Below are positions 62,561 to 64,000 of a stretch of 64,000 bases of DNA, piece after piece. A model generated the notes under the pieces. The model did not search any database and had not been told where the DNA came from. It saw only the letters and a list, made by a program, of their open reading frames with translations. The stretch is from Chloroflexota bacterium. GTDB lineage: Bacteria; Chloroflexota; Dehalococcoidia; JABGRK01. A program made the position numbers and the translations under genes. The stretch spans positions 85,578 to 149,577 of the forward strand of contig JABGRK010000011.1 of assembly GCA_018648325.1 (NCBI GenBank). Reading direction: 5' to 3'. Numbering within the stretch: the first letter of the stretch is position 1; each line of letters begins with the position of its first letter.

Positions 62561-63859
62561 TTGGATACTGATGGTTGGCTAGGGGCCGTCCTCTCGCTGC
62601 TTTTCCTGGCACTGCTGATGTTGTTCTGGATAGCCGAGGCAAGCGTTAATAACGCTTCTCGGGGCAGAATAAAACGGCAGGCCGATAGTGGCAGTAAAAA
62701 AGCCCGAGTCATAGATAAACTTCTGGATGACACTGAAAGTCTTTTTTCAACTCTGATTGTTGCTAAAAGTCTGGCAGTCGTAGGGCTCTTTGTGGCGACT
62801 TCGGTGTTTGTTGCCGATGCCTATAACGGATTACGAGTTACCCCTGTAATCGTTACGGTTGCAGTTTTGATTGTAATTATCGCTTTGCTGCAGATTGTTT
62901 GCAGAGAGATAGCGCTGCGCAGGTCAGAGAAAATAGTTGTTGGTTTGTCTGGCGTTCTGTCGGTTACAGCCACAACGCTTGCTCCCATAAGCGGCTTGGT
63001 GTCATTTCTGGCAAGGGCAATAGCAGGTATTTTCCGTGGCAAACCTGATGAGGATACAGATGAGGACGAGTCCGATGAGATGCGTCTTCTGGTGGATGAG
63101 AATCAGGAAGAAGTTGACTTAGAGCAAGACGAGAAGGATATGATCCGCGCTGTAGTAGAGCTGGATGAAACACTAGCTCGCGAGATAATGATACCACGCA
63201 TAGATGTTGTAGCTGCCGCCAAGGAATCAAGTATCAGGCAAATAATTGAGATCATCGTAAGTACCGGTTACTCTCGCATACCGATATACGAAGATACCAT
63301 AGATAATATAGTGGGGCTTGTATACGCCAAGGACCTGCTTCCGATATTGGAGCAGGGTAAAATAGAAGAACCGATAACGGAAATAGCGCGTACCCCTCAC
63401 TTCATACCGGAGTCAAAAAAAGTTGACGATTTGCTGCACGAGTTTCAGCAGAGCAAGGTGCATGTGGCTATAGTGGTGGATGAATATGGCGGAACCGCCG
63501 GGCTTGTTACTATCGAGGATTTGCTTGAGGAGATCGTTGGAGAGATAGAAGACGAATATGATGCGGAGGAATCAAAGGTAGAACGCGTAAGCGATTCCGA
63601 AGCGGTTATGAATGCCAAAGTGAGTATAGACGAGGTAAAAGACATCTTTGGCGTCGATATCGAGGGAGAAGATTACGACACGGTTGGCGGATTTGTTTTC
63701 AGTCGGCTTGGTCGTATACCAGTTGTAGCGGATGTTATAGAAATAGACGGTATAAAAATAGAGGTCCTTACTACCGTTGGCAGACGTGTAAAAGAGGTCA
63801 AAATTAGCAAGATATCCAATGTTAAAACAAAAGACAACGGATCAGATAAACAAGAATAG
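62561..63859 (+). CDS. CNNM/CBS-domain membrane protein (HlyC/CorC family)
   Basis: A 432-residue protein with an N-terminal CNNM transmembrane domain (four segments in residues about 5-150), then a pair of CBS domains (RIPIYEDTIDNIVGLVYAKDL and VHVAIVVDEYGGTAGLVTIEDLLEEIVGEIEDEYD) and a CorC_HlyC C-terminal domain. Such proteins export cations, often magnesium or cobalt; the hemolysin label is historical. The start is a TTG at 62561 after GGGAG. Confidence 0.88.
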   Translation: MDTDGWLGAVLSLLFLALLMLFWIAEASVNNASRGRIKRQADSGSKKARVIDKLLDDTESLFSTLIVAKSLAVVGLFVATSVFVADAYNGLRVTPVIVTVAVLIVIIALLQIVCREIALRRSEKIVVGLSGVLSVTATTLAPISGLVSFLARAIAGIFRGKPDEDTDEDESDEMRLLVDENQEEVDLEQDEKDMIRAVVELDETLAREIMIPRIDVVAAAKESSIRQIIEIIVSTGYSRIPIYEDTIDNIVGLVYAKDLLPILEQGKIEEPITEIARTPHFIPESKKVDDLLHEFQQSKVHVAIVVDEYGGTAGLVTIEDLLEEIVGEIEDEYDAEESKVERVSDSEAVMNAKVSIDEVKDIFGVDIEGEDYDTVGGFVFSRLGRIPVVADVIEIDGIKIEVLTTVGRRVKEVKISKISNVKTKDNGSDKQE

Positions 63860-63884
63860 ACCATTTAATTAGGAGGCAATAAAT

Positions 63885-64000
63885 ATGAATTTACGTATTC
63901 CCGGTCCAACCCCGTTACCTGATAATGTACTTCAGATCATGTCCAAGCAAATGATAAATCATCGTGGAGTTGAGTTTGGGCAGATACTAAACAGTGTTAC
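63885..64000 (+). CDS. Class V aminotransferase, alanine-glyoxylate type (partial)
   Basis: The gene runs off the right edge; 38 codons are visible from the ATG at 63885, preceded by AGGAGG. The N-terminus reads RIPGPTPLPDNVL and NHRGVEF, the usual start of alanine:glyoxylate/serine:pyruvate aminotransferases. The catalytic Lys is outside the window, so the function is only probable. Confidence 0.8.
   Translation, partial: MNLRIPGPTPLPDNVLQIMSKQMINHRGVEFGQILNSV

Noticed and set aside
1-64000. tRNA genes, a prophage or a complete insertion sequence
   Set aside because: No cloverleaf with the conserved T-arm was found in the gaps, and no transposase, integrase or phage structural gene is encoded anywhere in the window.

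Overview
The window looks like chromosome from a strict anaerobe, most likely an anaerobic Chloroflexota bacterium of the Dehalococcoidia type. That placement is inference. It rests on the gene mix: two ferredoxin-dependent 2-oxoacid oxidoreductases, a non-exported molybdopterin enzyme, an AprAB-like flavoprotein pair, a reductive-dehalogenase/QueG-like Fe-S protein, an archaeal-type thymidylate synthase, an nfeD-slipin pair, and a large oxygen-defence block (superoxide reductase, desulforedoxin, rubrerythrin, flavodiiron protein, rubredoxin fusion). I see no phage, plasmid or CRISPR functions and no tRNA gene. One structural RNA is clear, RNase P RNA.

Layout. 1-1.8 kb: the start of an Mrr_N-like protein with a tetrapeptide-repeat tail that runs off the left edge, then a decayed hybrid histidine kinase. 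1.9-5.3 kb: AprAB-like flavoprotein and ferredoxin, a P-loop kinase and a dCMP deaminase. 5.3-12.9 kb, minus strand: zinc ribbon, RdhA/QueG-like protein, methyltransferase, lipoprotein, a broken gene, then an aminotransferase-SDR-PPC-GNAT operon and a membrane acyltransferase. 13-16 kb: thymidylate synthase, thrS and rnpB. 16-20 kb, minus strand: amidohydrolase and enoyl-CoA hydratase, then slipin and NfeD. 20.1-26.6 kb: a histidine operon hisZ-hisG-hisD-hisC-hisB followed by a HAD phosphatase. The hisG gene encodes two fused HisG domains.

27-41.7 kb is an accessory region, mostly on the minus strand. It holds four small SAM methyltransferases, HAD phosphatases, an aminoglycoside adenylyltransferase relative, a GyrI-like protein, an alpha/beta hydrolase, an acyltransferase, a DUF763 protein, an MgtC protein, a possible orphan immunity protein, three copies of a roughly 90-bp GC-rich intergenic repeat, and acetyl-CoA synthetase.

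42-53 kb is a near-continuous minus-strand run: korDABC, then oxygen and sulfur handling genes. These are ferritin-like, flavodiiron, rubredoxin-flavin reductase, rubrerythrin, TusA, DsrE-like, zinc ribbon, IscU, an IscS-like protein that lacks the PLP lysine, a potassium channel, superoxide reductase, a 43-residue desulforedoxin, a flavoprotein and a COQ7/ferritin-like protein. 53-54 kb has queF and trxA.

54.4-62.4 kb is a plus-strand redox locus with a good promoter and a strong terminator. It encodes a molybdopterin catalytic subunit, a four-cluster ferredoxin, an NrfD-type membrane subunit, and a POR-type oxidoreductase whose beta subunit carries an N-terminal polyferredoxin domain. The window ends with a CNNM/CBS membrane protein and the start of a class V aminotransferase.

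Most notable: the IscS-like protein with an altered PLP pocket beside TusA/DsrE, the tandem HisG, the polyferredoxin-PorB fusion linked to a cytoplasmic molybdoenzyme, the split desulfoferrodoxin, and the repeat-tailed Mrr_N-like protein. All functional statements come from reading the sequence. No database search was run.
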